Below, in pieces: positions 5,892-14,404 of a stretch of 22,907 nucleotides of DNA. The number at the start of each line of letters is the position of its first letter. The first letter of the stretch is position 1. The notes beneath the pieces were generated by a model. That model made no database searches. It was not told the origin of the DNA and worked only from the letters and a program-made list of their open reading frames with translations. Position numbers and translations under genes: made by a program. Origin of the DNA: a virus; the IMG/VR virus record IMGVR_UViG_3300030333_000204, positions 1 to 22,907 of that record; one strand, given 5' to 3'.

Positions 5892-6388
5892 AAGAAAACT
5901 TTACAAACAGTTTAGCTATGTTGCTTCATCACGAAGGTGGGTATGTTAATCACCCTGAAGATCCTGGTGGGGAAACAAATTTAGGTGTAACTAAAAGAGT
6001 GTATGATGAATGGGGAGGAGATAAAGATATGAAAGATCTCACTCCAGATGATGTAGCTCCTATTTATAGAGAAAATTATTGGAACCGACTTAAATGTGAC
6101 GATCTTCCTAGTGGTTTAGATTTTTGCGTTTTTGATTGGGGCGTGAATAGTGGTACAGGTCGTGCAGCCAAGGCTCTACAGAAAGTAGTAGGCGCAAACC
6201 CTGATGGAGCCATAGGGCCAAAAACATTGGCTCTCATAAACAAACAAGACCCTAAGTATATGATTGAAGAGTTTGGTAAAATACGACAAGACTTTTATGA
6301 AAACTTATCTACGTTTAAAACTTTTGGTAAAGGTTGGACTCGTAGAAATAAAGAAACAACGCAAGCATCGTTAAGTATGGTACAATAG
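5888..6388 (+). CDS. Endolysin: GH108-type N-acetylmuramidase with peptidoglycan-binding tail
   Basis: A 166-residue enzyme predicted to cut the glycan chains of peptidoglycan. The N-terminal signature HHEGGYVNHPEDPGGETNLG (about 14-33) contains the catalytic Glu16 typical of glycoside hydrolase family 108, and GVTKRVYDEWGG follows. Further conserved text is IYRENYWNRLKCDDLPSGLD and FDWGVNSGTGRAAKALQ. The C-terminal half (about 104-160, with GANPDGAIGPKTLALI) matches the associated peptidoglycan-binding fold (PG_binding_3 type). The length is usual for the family. There is no signal peptide, so export should depend on the holin encoded just upstream, with which it shares an ATGA overlap. Confidence 0.93.
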   Translation: MKENFTNSLAMLLHHEGGYVNHPEDPGGETNLGVTKRVYDEWGGDKDMKDLTPDDVAPIYRENYWNRLKCDDLPSGLDFCVFDWGVNSGTGRAAKALQKVVGANPDGAIGPKTLALINKQDPKYMIEEFGKIRQDFYENLSTFKTFGKGWTRRNKETTQASLSMVQ

Positions 6389-6389
6389 C

Positions 6390-8531
6390 ATGCCTCTAAA
6401 GAAGTTATCTTTTAAACCTGGAGTAAATCGTGAAAACACACGTTATGCGTCTGAAGGGGGTTGGTATGAGTGCAACAATGTGCGGTTTAGACAAGGCACA
6501 CCTGAAAAAATAGGTGGATGGACACGCACAACATCTACTACATTTTTAGGAACAGCAAGATCTATATTTAATTGGATAACTTTGGGGCAACAAAACTTAA
6601 TAGGTATAGGCACACATCTTAAATTTTTTATAGAATCTGGAGGTAATTTTAATGATATAACTCCTATTAGAGACACAACTAGCGAGGGTGATGTTACTTT
6701 TAAGGCGTTTAGGACTACGTTGAGTGCTGCAGTAACTTCCACGAGTGCCACTACAATACCTCTTACTGATACAACAGGGTTTCCTATATCAGGTAAGGTA
6801 TTGATTGGCAGTGAAGTTATAGATTATACAGGTATAACTGATAATACGTTAACAGGTTGTACTAGAGGTGCATCACGATTAGTGTCTGGTGTTTCTACAA
6901 GCACAACAGCTGCTACACATAGTTCAGGGGCAACAGTTTTCTTCTTTACAATACTTGTAACAGATATCGATCATGGAGCTTCTGATGGAGACTTTGTAAC
7001 ATTTAGTGGCACAAGCACTTTAGGAGGTAACTTTACAACTGCTGTTTTAAATAACGAATATCAAATAGAATCTATAGAGTCAGCAAATGCGTATACGATT
7101 AATGCTAAAACTTTTGATAATGCTTCGTTAACATTTTCTAATATATCTTCTGATGCGAGTGACAACACAGGTAGCGTATCACAGTCCACAAGCGTTGCAG
7201 CTTACCAAATAGTATCTGGTGCAACCTCTTCTTCAGAAGTTTCAGGTTGGGGAGGTAGTTCTTGGGGTTCAGGGTCTTGGAATGTTGGATTAACCAGCCA
7301 AGAAGAGTTACGTATATGGTCACAACAAAATTTTGGAGAAGATTTAATTTTTGGTTTTAGAGGAGATAGATTATATTATTGGGATGCTAGTAATGAAGAC
7401 AACCTTAATACCAGAGCCGTTGCTTTAACATCACTTGCGGGCGCATCTGATGTACCTACAATACAGAATGTAATGGCTATATCTGATATCAACCGTTTTG
7501 TATTTTGTTTTGGCACTAATCCCATAGGTAGTAGTGTTTTAGACCCCATGTTAATAAGGTGGTCTGACCAAGAAAGCGCTGTAAATTGGACACCTGCAGC
7601 CACTAATCAAGCAGGTAGTTTACGTTTATCTCGTGGCACAGAAATAGTAGCTGCATCTCAAGCTAGACAGGAGGTTCTTGTATGGTCTGATTCTTCTTTG
7701 TACGCACTACAGTATGTTGGTGCTGGATCTGGTGTTTGGGGTGCTACATTAGTGGGAGAAAATATATCAATCGCCTCTCAAAATTCAGTGGCATACACAA
7801 ACGGTGTTGCTTATTGGATGGGTAAAGATAAATTTTATATGTATGATGGAAGAACAAGACCTCTTACTTGTGATCTACGTAAATATGTTTTTACAGATTT
7901 TAACACAGATCAGTTCACGCAAGTATTTGCGGGAGGTAACGAAGCGTTTCACGAAGTATGGTGGTTTTATTGTTCTGCAAATTCAGCTAATATAGACAGG
8001 TATGTTATCTATAATTATCTAGAAGATATATGGTATTACGGTAATATGGCAAGAACTGCATGGTTGGACTCTGGATTAAGATCTTTTCCATTGGCTACCA
8101 CCTACAATGGTGTGTTGTTAGATCACGAAAATGGTATTGATGACAATGAAACGGGTACGACTGCAGCGATAGATTCTTTTATATTATCTGCAGACTTTGA
8201 TTTAGATGATGGACATCAATTCATGCTTATATCTCGTATGTTACCAGACATAAACTTTGAAGGTTCTACTGCTGATAGCCCTGTTATAAATATGACGTTA
8301 TTCCCACATGCTTCTTCTGGTTCAGGCAGAAACTCCCCTATTTCAGAAAGTGGCACAAATACAGGCACAGTAACACGTACAGCTACATCCCCTGTAGAGG
8401 CTTATACAGATCAAATACATACAAGAGTTAGAGGACGACAATTATCAGTAAAGATAGAATCCAGCACCACAGGGGTGCAATGGCAATTTGGCGCTCCAAG
8501 AGTTGATATGCGCCCAGATGGGAGAAGATAA
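6390..8531 (+). CDS. Tail hub / nozzle candidate (phage stabilization-protein type)
   Basis: A 713-residue virion protein. The start MPLKKLSFKPGVNRENTRY, followed by EGGWYECNNVRFRQGTPEKI, and the end FGAPRVDMRPDGRR are features I associate with a marine phage protein annotated as a structural, stabilization or tail-tube protein; P22 gp10 and T7 gp12 are the functional models. Residues about 108-270 form a Ser/Thr-rich insertion (LSAAVTSTSATTIPLTDTTG, GCTRGASR) that looks like a separate beta domain. The core from about 300 (EELRIWSQQNFGEDLIFGFR, LIRWSDQESAVNWTPAA, LVWSDSSLYALQYVG) has repeated blade-like segments, compatible with a beta-propeller. It begins one base after the endolysin stop with no good ribosome site, so translation is probably coupled. 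Exact assignment to hub versus nozzle is uncertain. Confidence 0.65.
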   Translation: MPLKKLSFKPGVNRENTRYASEGGWYECNNVRFRQGTPEKIGGWTRTTSTTFLGTARSIFNWITLGQQNLIGIGTHLKFFIESGGNFNDITPIRDTTSEGDVTFKAFRTTLSAAVTSTSATTIPLTDTTGFPISGKVLIGSEVIDYTGITDNTLTGCTRGASRLVSGVSTSTTAATHSSGATVFFFTILVTDIDHGASDGDFVTFSGTSTLGGNFTTAVLNNEYQIESIESANAYTINAKTFDNASLTFSNISSDASDNTGSVSQSTSVAAYQIVSGATSSSEVSGWGGSSWGSGSWNVGLTSQEELRIWSQQNFGEDLIFGFRGDRLYYWDASNEDNLNTRAVALTSLAGASDVPTIQNVMAISDINRFVFCFGTNPIGSSVLDPMLIRWSDQESAVNWTPAATNQAGSLRLSRGTEIVAASQARQEVLVWSDSSLYALQYVGAGSGVWGATLVGENISIASQNSVAYTNGVAYWMGKDKFYMYDGRTRPLTCDLRKYVFTDFNTDQFTQVFAGGNEAFHEVWWFYCSANSANIDRYVIYNYLEDIWYYGNMARTAWLDSGLRSFPLATTYNGVLLDHENGIDDNETGTTAAIDSFILSADFDLDDGHQFMLISRMLPDINFEGSTADSPVINMTLFPHASSGSGRNSPISESGTNTGTVTRTATSPVEAYTDQIHTRVRGRQLSVKIESSTTGVQWQFGAPRVDMRPDGRR

Positions 8532-8722
8532 TGGCTGCTGAAGACTCTTATACAGTTGAATTTCGCGCACCTGCATTACCATACGCACCTAAAGAGTATG
8601 AAGAAGTGCATTTTAATCAACTTAATGGTATATTAAGATTATATTTTAATCAGTTGGACAATGTTGTGCGAGACAGCTCACCACAACAAAAATCTGACGC
8701 TTTTGGGTGGTTTATAAGCTAA
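8531..8722 (+). CDS. Small conserved phage protein, function unknown
   Basis: A 63-residue protein (MAADSYTVEF-like start, precisely MAAEDSYTVEF) with an aromatic, Asn-rich helix EVHFNQLNGILRLYFNQLDNVV at about residues 25-46, split here as FNQLNGILRLYFNQL. The start has GGGAG at 8520-8524, six bases upstream, and overlaps the hub stop (TAATG). The end also overlaps the next start. Small proteins with this helix accompany the hub gene in phages I recall, perhaps as oligomerising adaptors. No membrane segment or catalytic motif is visible. Confidence 0.7.
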   Translation: MAAEDSYTVEFRAPALPYAPKEYEEVHFNQLNGILRLYFNQLDNVVRDSSPQQKSDAFGWFIS

Positions 8723-9042
8723 TGCCTAACACATATACAAATGCAAAAGTAGATTTAACTTCAGCCTCTGCAACAACTCTTTATACATGTGCAGCGTCTA
8801 CTACCGCTATTGTAAAATCTATACTTGTATCTGAAGACTCAGGTAATGCCGATACTATAACTCTTACACTTACAAATGGTTCTGATGTATTTAGCCTGTT
8901 TAAAACTAAATCTATATCTGCTAACGGCACTGTAGAATTATTGACTGCACCTTTAGTTTTACAAGCAACAGAAATATTAAAAGCTACTGCAGCAACACAA
9001 AATAGATTACACGTTGTGGCTAGTATATTGGAGATAACGTAA
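8722..9042 (+). CDS. Small beta-rich virion structural protein
   Basis: A 106-residue protein from the ATG at 8722, which overlaps the previous stop (TAATG); an in-frame ATG at 8707 would lie inside the upstream gene and is less likely. The sequence alternates short beta-like strands: KVDLTSASATTLYT, IVKSILVSEDSG, ITLTLTNGSDVFSLF, GTVELLTAPLVL and RLHVVASILEIT. This is the look of a small jelly-roll or Ig-like structural or decoration protein. Cysteine is limited to one residue. No enzymatic motif. It lies between the hub gene and the internal-protein genes, so a tail or head-tail role is reasonable. Confidence 0.7.
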   Translation: MPNTYTNAKVDLTSASATTLYTCAASTTAIVKSILVSEDSGNADTITLTLTNGSDVFSLFKTKSISANGTVELLTAPLVLQATEILKATAATQNRLHVVASILEIT

Positions 9043-9509
9043 TGGTAGAGGTGGTAGATAGTAAAAAGCGTCCTCTTGCTGCGCCAACTATTATTTCTAT
9101 GACTGCAGGGCAAGAAAGTATATCTCGTTCAGGTAAAAATATAACTCCTGAAGCTGCACTTGCGGGTATAACTAAAGAACTTACTATGCCTAGTGTAGAT
9201 GTTGCGCAAGTTGGTAATACTGTATTTGTAGCCCATAAAGGTAAAGATAAAAATAAACTACATGGTAGGTTGTTTAATGTAGATACAGCCCGTAATCTTG
9301 TTAACAATATTGTAAAATATTTTACTGTTTTACAACAAAAGGGTATAACTCATTATTCTGCTGATTTTAAAGCAGGCACACTTGAACCTGTTGCAAAAGC
9401 TGTAGGGCAAACTTTTAAAGGCACTGGAACTAAAGGGTACATGGTAAACTCTAAAGATAACAGACTTGTTCGTGTATTTTTTAAATTTTCTCAAGGAGAT
9501 AAATCTTAA
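9042..9509 (+). CDS. Hypothetical virion-associated protein ahead of the large internal proteins
   Basis: A 155-residue mixed alpha/beta protein. The N-terminal 50 residues look flexible (LAAPTIISMTAGQESISRSG). From about residue 60 the pattern is strand-helix-strand: NTVFVAHKGKDKNKLHGRL, DTARNLVNNIVKYFTVLQQ, KGITHYSADFKAG, then a closing RLVRVFFKFSQG. The N-acetyltransferase-like internal protein A (gp13) of T7-type phages occupies a comparable position, but I see no sequence proof. The start overlaps the previous stop (TAATG). The next gene follows immediately and its ribosome site AAGGAGAT (9493-9500) lies within this gene's last codons. Confidence 0.6.
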   Translation: MVEVVDSKKRPLAAPTIISMTAGQESISRSGKNITPEAALAGITKELTMPSVDVAQVGNTVFVAHKGKDKNKLHGRLFNVDTARNLVNNIVKYFTVLQQKGITHYSADFKAGTLEPVAKAVGQTFKGTGTKGYMVNSKDNRLVRVFFKFSQGDKS

Positions 9510-12500
9510 ATGGCTTTTATAATTGATGCAGTCGAAGATATATTTGATTTTGTAGGTGATATATTTGATGGAGCTGTGGATCTTGTTGAAGGTGTTATTG
9601 ATGTTGTATTAGACGCAGGTGAGTGGGTTGTAGATACGATTGTAAAACCAGTTATAGATGGCGTAGGAGATATTGTAGACTATGCGTTAGATAATCCTAT
9701 TGAAGCTATAGCTATGCTAGCCACAACCGTATTAGCAGGGCCTACCGCAGCGATACTTGGAACCACCACTACAACAGTAACTGCGGCTGCTACTTGGGCT
9801 ATACCTTTAGCATCTGGAGCAAATACTCTTGCTAAAGGTGGGGATATAGGAGATGCAATAAAAGCGGCTACCATAGCTTATGCAGGAGCCACCGTAGGAA
9901 AGGCTGCAGGTCAATACGCACAGACAGCTGTGCAACAGGCAACAGGGTCAAATATAGCGTCACAAATTATTGGGGCTGGTAGTAAACGTGCCGCTACCGC
10001 AGTTGTATATGGACAAGATCCTGTAGAAGCGTTTAAAAATGGCGGATTACAACAAGCTGTTGGCGCAGCTATGGGTACAATATCTGGTAAAATAGATAAA
10101 ATAGCTAGAGACACATTTAATGTTGCAGAAGGAGAAGTAACAGGGTTTGAGGGGTTAGATGAAGGGGTACAAAATAGTATTTTTGCTGCTCTTGGAGCTG
10201 AATTGGGGGGTGAAGACTTATCTGGCGCAGCGTTTTTAACGGCAGCAGATCCGTATAAAGCATTAAATGGTATATTGGAAAAGTATGCTAATATAAGCAT
10301 AACTGTAGATAATTTTATAAAAGAAGGCACTTTTGGTAGCCTTAATGATGCACAAGTTGCAATTTTAACTGATGCCGTGTCCAACAGTTTCAACACTGCA
10401 CTATACAACAATCCTGAACTTTCAGGAGAGGCTTTCTTTGGTACGTTCAGAGAACAAGCATTTGATGACTTAAAAGAAATTATAAACAAGCCTGTATTTA
10501 AAACTATAGATCAACTTAGCGGTGCTTATAATGACACTCAGGCATCTGCAACTGCTTTACAAAAAGTTGAAGCTGCACTAGTGGGAGATGCAGAAAGGTA
10601 TAACAAGTTTAGAGATTTAATAAATAACGGGGTAGCAGAGCAAGACAGATTATACAGTAATTATCAAAGTGCTTTAAATCGTTATAATAGTAACAAAAAT
10701 GAGGCAAATGCAAACGCTGTGAACGATGCAGCAAAAGCGTTAGAACGTTTTGCAACTAAATTTGAATCTGACTACAAAACAGAGTATAAACCTGGTCTTG
10801 ATAAGGCTAAAGAGTCTTATGATAAAAACGAAAAATTATTTAATGACAGTCAAGAAACATATCAAAACAACTTAGGGTACGTGTTATCTGAAATAGACGA
10901 TCTTGGTGATAAGTTTAAACCTTTATATGAAGAAACGAACAGGCAGGCACTTCTTGCTCTTAAACCCGATTTTGACGAGGATTACTACAGAGAAAAATAC
11001 GGGTTATCTGAAGATGAAAGTGTAGTTGACCATTTTTTTGCCCAAGTAGACTATACTAATTTAGAAGTTAGTAAACCAAAAGAAGAAGCACCTGAAGTAG
11101 ATACGACAGCACCGCAACTACCTGTTCTGGATGAAGAAGCTACTGAAGAAAGACCTACTGAGGAGTTACCAGAAGGCATAGAAGAGCCTGCACCAGAAAT
11201 AAAAGACCCCCCTGTTATAGAAGCACCCGCTGACGTTATTGATAAACCCCCTGTTATAGACACGGCAGAAGAGGTGCTTGATAGCATTATTCAAGAAACC
11301 GCAGAAGACACGGTGGAGCAACCTGATTTTTACGAGGGGTATTTTAAAGAAGGTGAGGCTCTAAGAGAAGAAGCTCTTGAAGAAATAAACCAAAAATATA
11401 AAAACTTAGAAAATCCTACTATTGGGGGATATATTTCAGATATAATTAAAAACATGGGAGCTACTGCTCTTGAAGAAATAGTTGGGGGTAGAGTTAGTGG
11501 TTTTGCAGAAATTTTAGATTTTTCAGCTAACGCTCTTGATAAGTATAAAATAAATCCTTTATCAGGAACACCCATAGACATATTTAATCCTCCAACAAAA
11601 GAAGAAATAGCAGCCTACCAAGATTCAACTCTTGCTCAAGACATGGTGGCTCCTTTTGTAAAATTTACTGAAGATACTGCAGATTCTTTAAAAGATAGCA
11701 TGACATCTTATGGTAAAAAGGCGTTAGATGATAGTGTGGCAACGGGCGATATTGTGTGGGGTAATGTGGGCAATAATCCAGCTACAGACAGACCATTTTA
11801 TTTACCTGTTAGTGTAGAAAACGTGTCTTTTGGTAAAAATCCAACTTTTTATGGTACAAGTCTACATGTGTCAGGTGGGTTTGTAGATCTTATAGTGGAT
11901 ATGGTTCCTATTCTTTTAGGTGGAAAAACTGGGACTTTATTAACAGCAGGGATGAATTACTTCGAGTCTGCAGGTAATCTAGCACGTGAAATAGAAAATA
12001 GACTTGCTTACGAAATAGAACATAATGAGTCGTATAGAAATAGCACAGAATATCAAGAAGCCTTAGAGTCTGTTGGTGGAGATCCAGATTTAGCTTTTAT
12101 AAAACTAAGTCAAGAAGCTAAAGGTCTATATATGTTGGGTGGAGCAGGATTTGAGACTGTAGGTGAAGTTTTATTAGCTCATGTTGTTGTTAATCCAATG
12201 TCAAAAGTTGGTAAAGGTATACTTGGTAACGTTACAACAAGAGCAGGAGGTATGGGAACAGAGTTTATTTCTGAAATTGGATCTTCAACTATAAAAAACT
12301 TTGGGTTACAAGATGCAGGAGTTGAAATAGCAACAGGTGAAGGCACTTTAGGTGATGGTATAATGGCACTTTTTGAGAGTGGAGGTGTAGCAGTTTCACC
12401 TACTTTTGATAGCCTAATGAATAAAGATAAACTTACTGATGAGGATAAACGAGAGTTACTTGAAACTGCTCCTGTTATAGATATGGATACAAGTGACCCT

Positions 12501-13331
12501 AGCTATGACCCCACAACAGATCCTTATGCAGAAACAAGATTTGTTAAAAAAGACCTTGGTGAAGTAGCGATAGGTAATGTTTTAGCTTTTACTCCTGATG
12601 TAAGCACCGATTTTAATGAAATATATACTCCTGCAAATATAGACGAAGCTCCTACAATAGCAGGGTTGCCCACATTTGATGACCCCAAAGACGATACCTC
12701 TGTGCTAACCCAGCCATTAGATGAAGTTTTAGGTCTTGCTCCTGAAGACCCCATATCTACCACTTTAGATGAAGATACAAAAACTGACTATTCTAATATA
12801 TTAGGCACAACTCCAGATTCATTAACAGATAGCGATGTAGCCCAAGTAGATAATGTTTTAGATGCTATACAAGAAGACATAGATGCTACGCAAACAGTGT
12901 CTTTAGATACTGTAATAGACCCTACAGTAGATACGACAACGGATACAGCAGTAGATACTGCATTAGACACAGCGGTAAATGTAAATGTAACAGCCCCTGA
13001 CCCACAATTAGTTGGTTTAGCGCAATTATTAAGTAGGAGACAACAGCCTGGGTATATTATAGGTAGAACTGAGACTGAAGAAGGGGGAGATTTAGACTAT
13101 ATTTACGATTTTGGTAGTATTTTTCCGCAACAAGAAGAAGAAAAAACATTTACTAAACCTTTTCAACAGTATACTACTAGTACATATGACCCTCTTAAAC
13201 AAGGACTCGGTGTTCTTTCTTTAGAAGAGTATCTAGATTCCCTAAAACAAGAGGACGAAAAAGACACGGATGATGAAGACGATGAGGATGATGAAGATAG
13301 AGAGTTTTTACAGGTATTTGGGAGCATATAG
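9510..13331 (+). CDS. Very large internal / ejection-type virion protein (1273 aa)
   Basis: The N-terminal 60 residues repeat acidic-hydrophobic DIFDGAVDLVEGVIDVV-like segments. A Gly/Ala/Thr hydrophobic region (about 67-107) and a glycine-rich part up to about 200 could insert in membrane. Residues 270-480 are helical and charged. FDEDYYREKYGLSEDESVVDH (488-508, shown short of its end) precedes a Pro/Glu linker (about 520-610). A second hydrophobic patch lies near 787-820 (VDLIVDMVPILLGGKTG). Residues 1133-1160 are Asp/Thr/Val repeats and 1248-1265 a run of Asp and Glu. No enzyme motif was found. The size and place between hub and further large proteins suggest an internal protein ejected into the host, in the manner of T7 gp15 and gp16; tape-measure is the alternative if the particle has a long tail. 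Confidence 0.6.
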   Translation: MAFIIDAVEDIFDFVGDIFDGAVDLVEGVIDVVLDAGEWVVDTIVKPVIDGVGDIVDYALDNPIEAIAMLATTVLAGPTAAILGTTTTTVTAAATWAIPLASGANTLAKGGDIGDAIKAATIAYAGATVGKAAGQYAQTAVQQATGSNIASQIIGAGSKRAATAVVYGQDPVEAFKNGGLQQAVGAAMGTISGKIDKIARDTFNVAEGEVTGFEGLDEGVQNSIFAALGAELGGEDLSGAAFLTAADPYKALNGILEKYANISITVDNFIKEGTFGSLNDAQVAILTDAVSNSFNTALYNNPELSGEAFFGTFREQAFDDLKEIINKPVFKTIDQLSGAYNDTQASATALQKVEAALVGDAERYNKFRDLINNGVAEQDRLYSNYQSALNRYNSNKNEANANAVNDAAKALERFATKFESDYKTEYKPGLDKAKESYDKNEKLFNDSQETYQNNLGYVLSEIDDLGDKFKPLYEETNRQALLALKPDFDEDYYREKYGLSEDESVVDHFFAQVDYTNLEVSKPKEEAPEVDTTAPQLPVLDEEATEERPTEELPEGIEEPAPEIKDPPVIEAPADVIDKPPVIDTAEEVLDSIIQETAEDTVEQPDFYEGYFKEGEALREEALEEINQKYKNLENPTIGGYISDIIKNMGATALEEIVGGRVSGFAEILDFSANALDKYKINPLSGTPIDIFNPPTKEEIAAYQDSTLAQDMVAPFVKFTEDTADSLKDSMTSYGKKALDDSVATGDIVWGNVGNNPATDRPFYLPVSVENVSFGKNPTFYGTSLHVSGGFVDLIVDMVPILLGGKTGTLLTAGMNYFESAGNLAREIENRLAYEIEHNESYRNSTEYQEALESVGGDPDLAFIKLSQEAKGLYMLGGAGFETVGEVLLAHVVVNPMSKVGKGILGNVTTRAGGMGTEFISEIGSSTIKNFGLQDAGVEIATGEGTLGDGIMALFESGGVAVSPTFDSLMNKDKLTDEDKRELLETAPVIDMDTSDPSYDPTTDPYAETRFVKKDLGEVAIGNVLAFTPDVSTDFNEIYTPANIDEAPTIAGLPTFDDPKDDTSVLTQPLDEVLGLAPEDPISTTLDEDTKTDYSNILGTTPDSLTDSDVAQVDNVLDAIQEDIDATQTVSLDTVIDPTVDTTTDTAVDTALDTAVNVNVTAPDPQLVGLAQLLSRRQQPGYIIGRTETEEGGDLDYIYDFGSIFPQQEEEKTFTKPFQQYTTSTYDPLKQGLGVLSLEEYLDSLKQEDEKDTDDEDDEDDEDREFLQVFGSI
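12906..12989 (+). repeat. Low-complexity Asp/Thr/Val-coding repeat
   Basis: The DNA alternates GTAGATAC-like units that encode short DTAVDTALD-type repeats, residues 1133-1160 of the large virion protein. Copies are imperfect, so this is a degenerate peptide repeat rather than a recent slippage tract. Confidence 0.6.
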
Positions 13332-13333
13332 AT

Positions 13334-14395
13334 ATGTTTGATTTTAGCACTTTGTTTGAGACTGTTGCAGCCCCTACTAAAGATAATCCAAATAAAACCG
13401 AACAAAAATTAAGTGATCTTGGCATGGGCATAGCAGCCTTGCTTGGTTTTGGTGGTGGTGCAGCAGGAGCTTTTGATCCTACAATAAATCCAACTGGATA
13501 TCAGGGGTCTATACCTACATATAAAGCTGTTAGAAGGCGCGTGCCAGATACGTTTGATCTTAATCGTAGACCAGGAAGTGGAGGACGAAGATACTTTACT
13601 GACACAACTTTCGTAGACATGGGTGCGGATAACGCAGAACAAGCACTTACGGATGCAAGATCTGCGGCAGAAATACAAGCCGCGACATTAGAAGCTGCCA
13701 ATCTTGCTAACCCTGCTAATCAAATACGTGCTATTGCTGATACACCTGTTACAGAAACACCTGTTGAAGAGCCTTTAATTACACCAAGTTTTGCAGCAGT
13801 GCCTACAGCACAGTCTGTGCTAAATCAAAATATGTCACCTTCAGAGCAAACAAGTCCATTTACAAGTCCTTATCAATATATAGAGGATGACCCCACTAAC
13901 CCTTTAAACATAGCGACCCCTTATTCTGAAGGTGGACTTGTTGAATTAGTAGAGGCTTTAAGATCTGCTCCAGAATTATTAGCCTACTTAGGTGCAGCTA
14001 CTGGGTTGGGTGGGTTAGGATCTTACGCAATAAATAGAGGTATGAGTGCGTATAGAGACGCAGAAGCAGAAAAATTTAAAAGAATGACAGACCCCAAAAA
14101 TTTTAAAAAAACTGGTGGTATAGCTGAGTTAGGCACAAGAAAGCAAAGATACCTAGATGGTGAGACTGACGGCATGGCAGATGAAGTGCCTGCTACCATA
14201 GACAACGAAGATCCTGCAGCTTTGAGTGATGGTGAATATGTGATACCCGCAGATGTGGTTAGTCATTTAGGTAACGGTAACTCGGACGCAGGTGCAAAGG
14301 TGCTTGATGAGATGTTAGCACGTGTAAGAAAAGCAAGAACTGGAGAAACAGAACAAGCTCCACAAATAAACCCAAAAGAATTTTTACCTGCGTAG
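13334..14395 (+). CDS. Internal virion protein candidate with conserved SDGEYVIPADV C-terminus
   Basis: A 353-residue protein. A short glycine-rich hydrophobic patch lies at about 31-46 (MGIAALLGFGGGAAGAF), followed by Pro/Ala/Thr-rich flexible text. GGLVEL (200-205) leads to a hydrophobic helix (ELLAYLGAATGLGGLGSY, about 214-231). GGIAELG (261-267) precedes YLDGETDGMADEVPA (from 273) and ALSDGEYVIPADVVSHLGNG, then an AGAKVLDEMLARVRKAR helix. I recall this C-terminal block as strongly conserved in marine phage genomes, without a known role. It starts two bases after the previous stop with a GGGAG-like site. Its own stop TAG overlaps the ribosome site of the next gene. Likely a component of the internal core or of head-to-tail assembly. 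Confidence 0.65.
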   Translation: MFDFSTLFETVAAPTKDNPNKTEQKLSDLGMGIAALLGFGGGAAGAFDPTINPTGYQGSIPTYKAVRRRVPDTFDLNRRPGSGGRRYFTDTTFVDMGADNAEQALTDARSAAEIQAATLEAANLANPANQIRAIADTPVTETPVEEPLITPSFAAVPTAQSVLNQNMSPSEQTSPFTSPYQYIEDDPTNPLNIATPYSEGGLVELVEALRSAPELLAYLGAATGLGGLGSYAINRGMSAYRDAEAEKFKRMTDPKNFKKTGGIAELGTRKQRYLDGETDGMADEVPATIDNEDPAALSDGEYVIPADVVSHLGNGNSDAGAKVLDEMLARVRKARTGETEQAPQINPKEFLPA

Positions 14396-14399
14396 GAGA
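14394..14399 (+). promoter_or_regulatory. Ribosome binding site sharing bases with the upstream stop codon
   Basis: AGGAGA overlaps the last two bases of the TAG stop at 14393-14395 and lies five bases before the ATG at 14405. A ribosome stopping here would already cover the next initiation site, a clear case of coupled translation. Confidence 0.75.
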
Positions 14400-14404
14400 T
14401 AGGT

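Noticed and set aside
9911-10489. 192-aa minus-strand open frame
   Set aside because: Antisense shadow of the 1273-aa gene, with composition mirroring its Ala/Gly codons and no independent gene signals.
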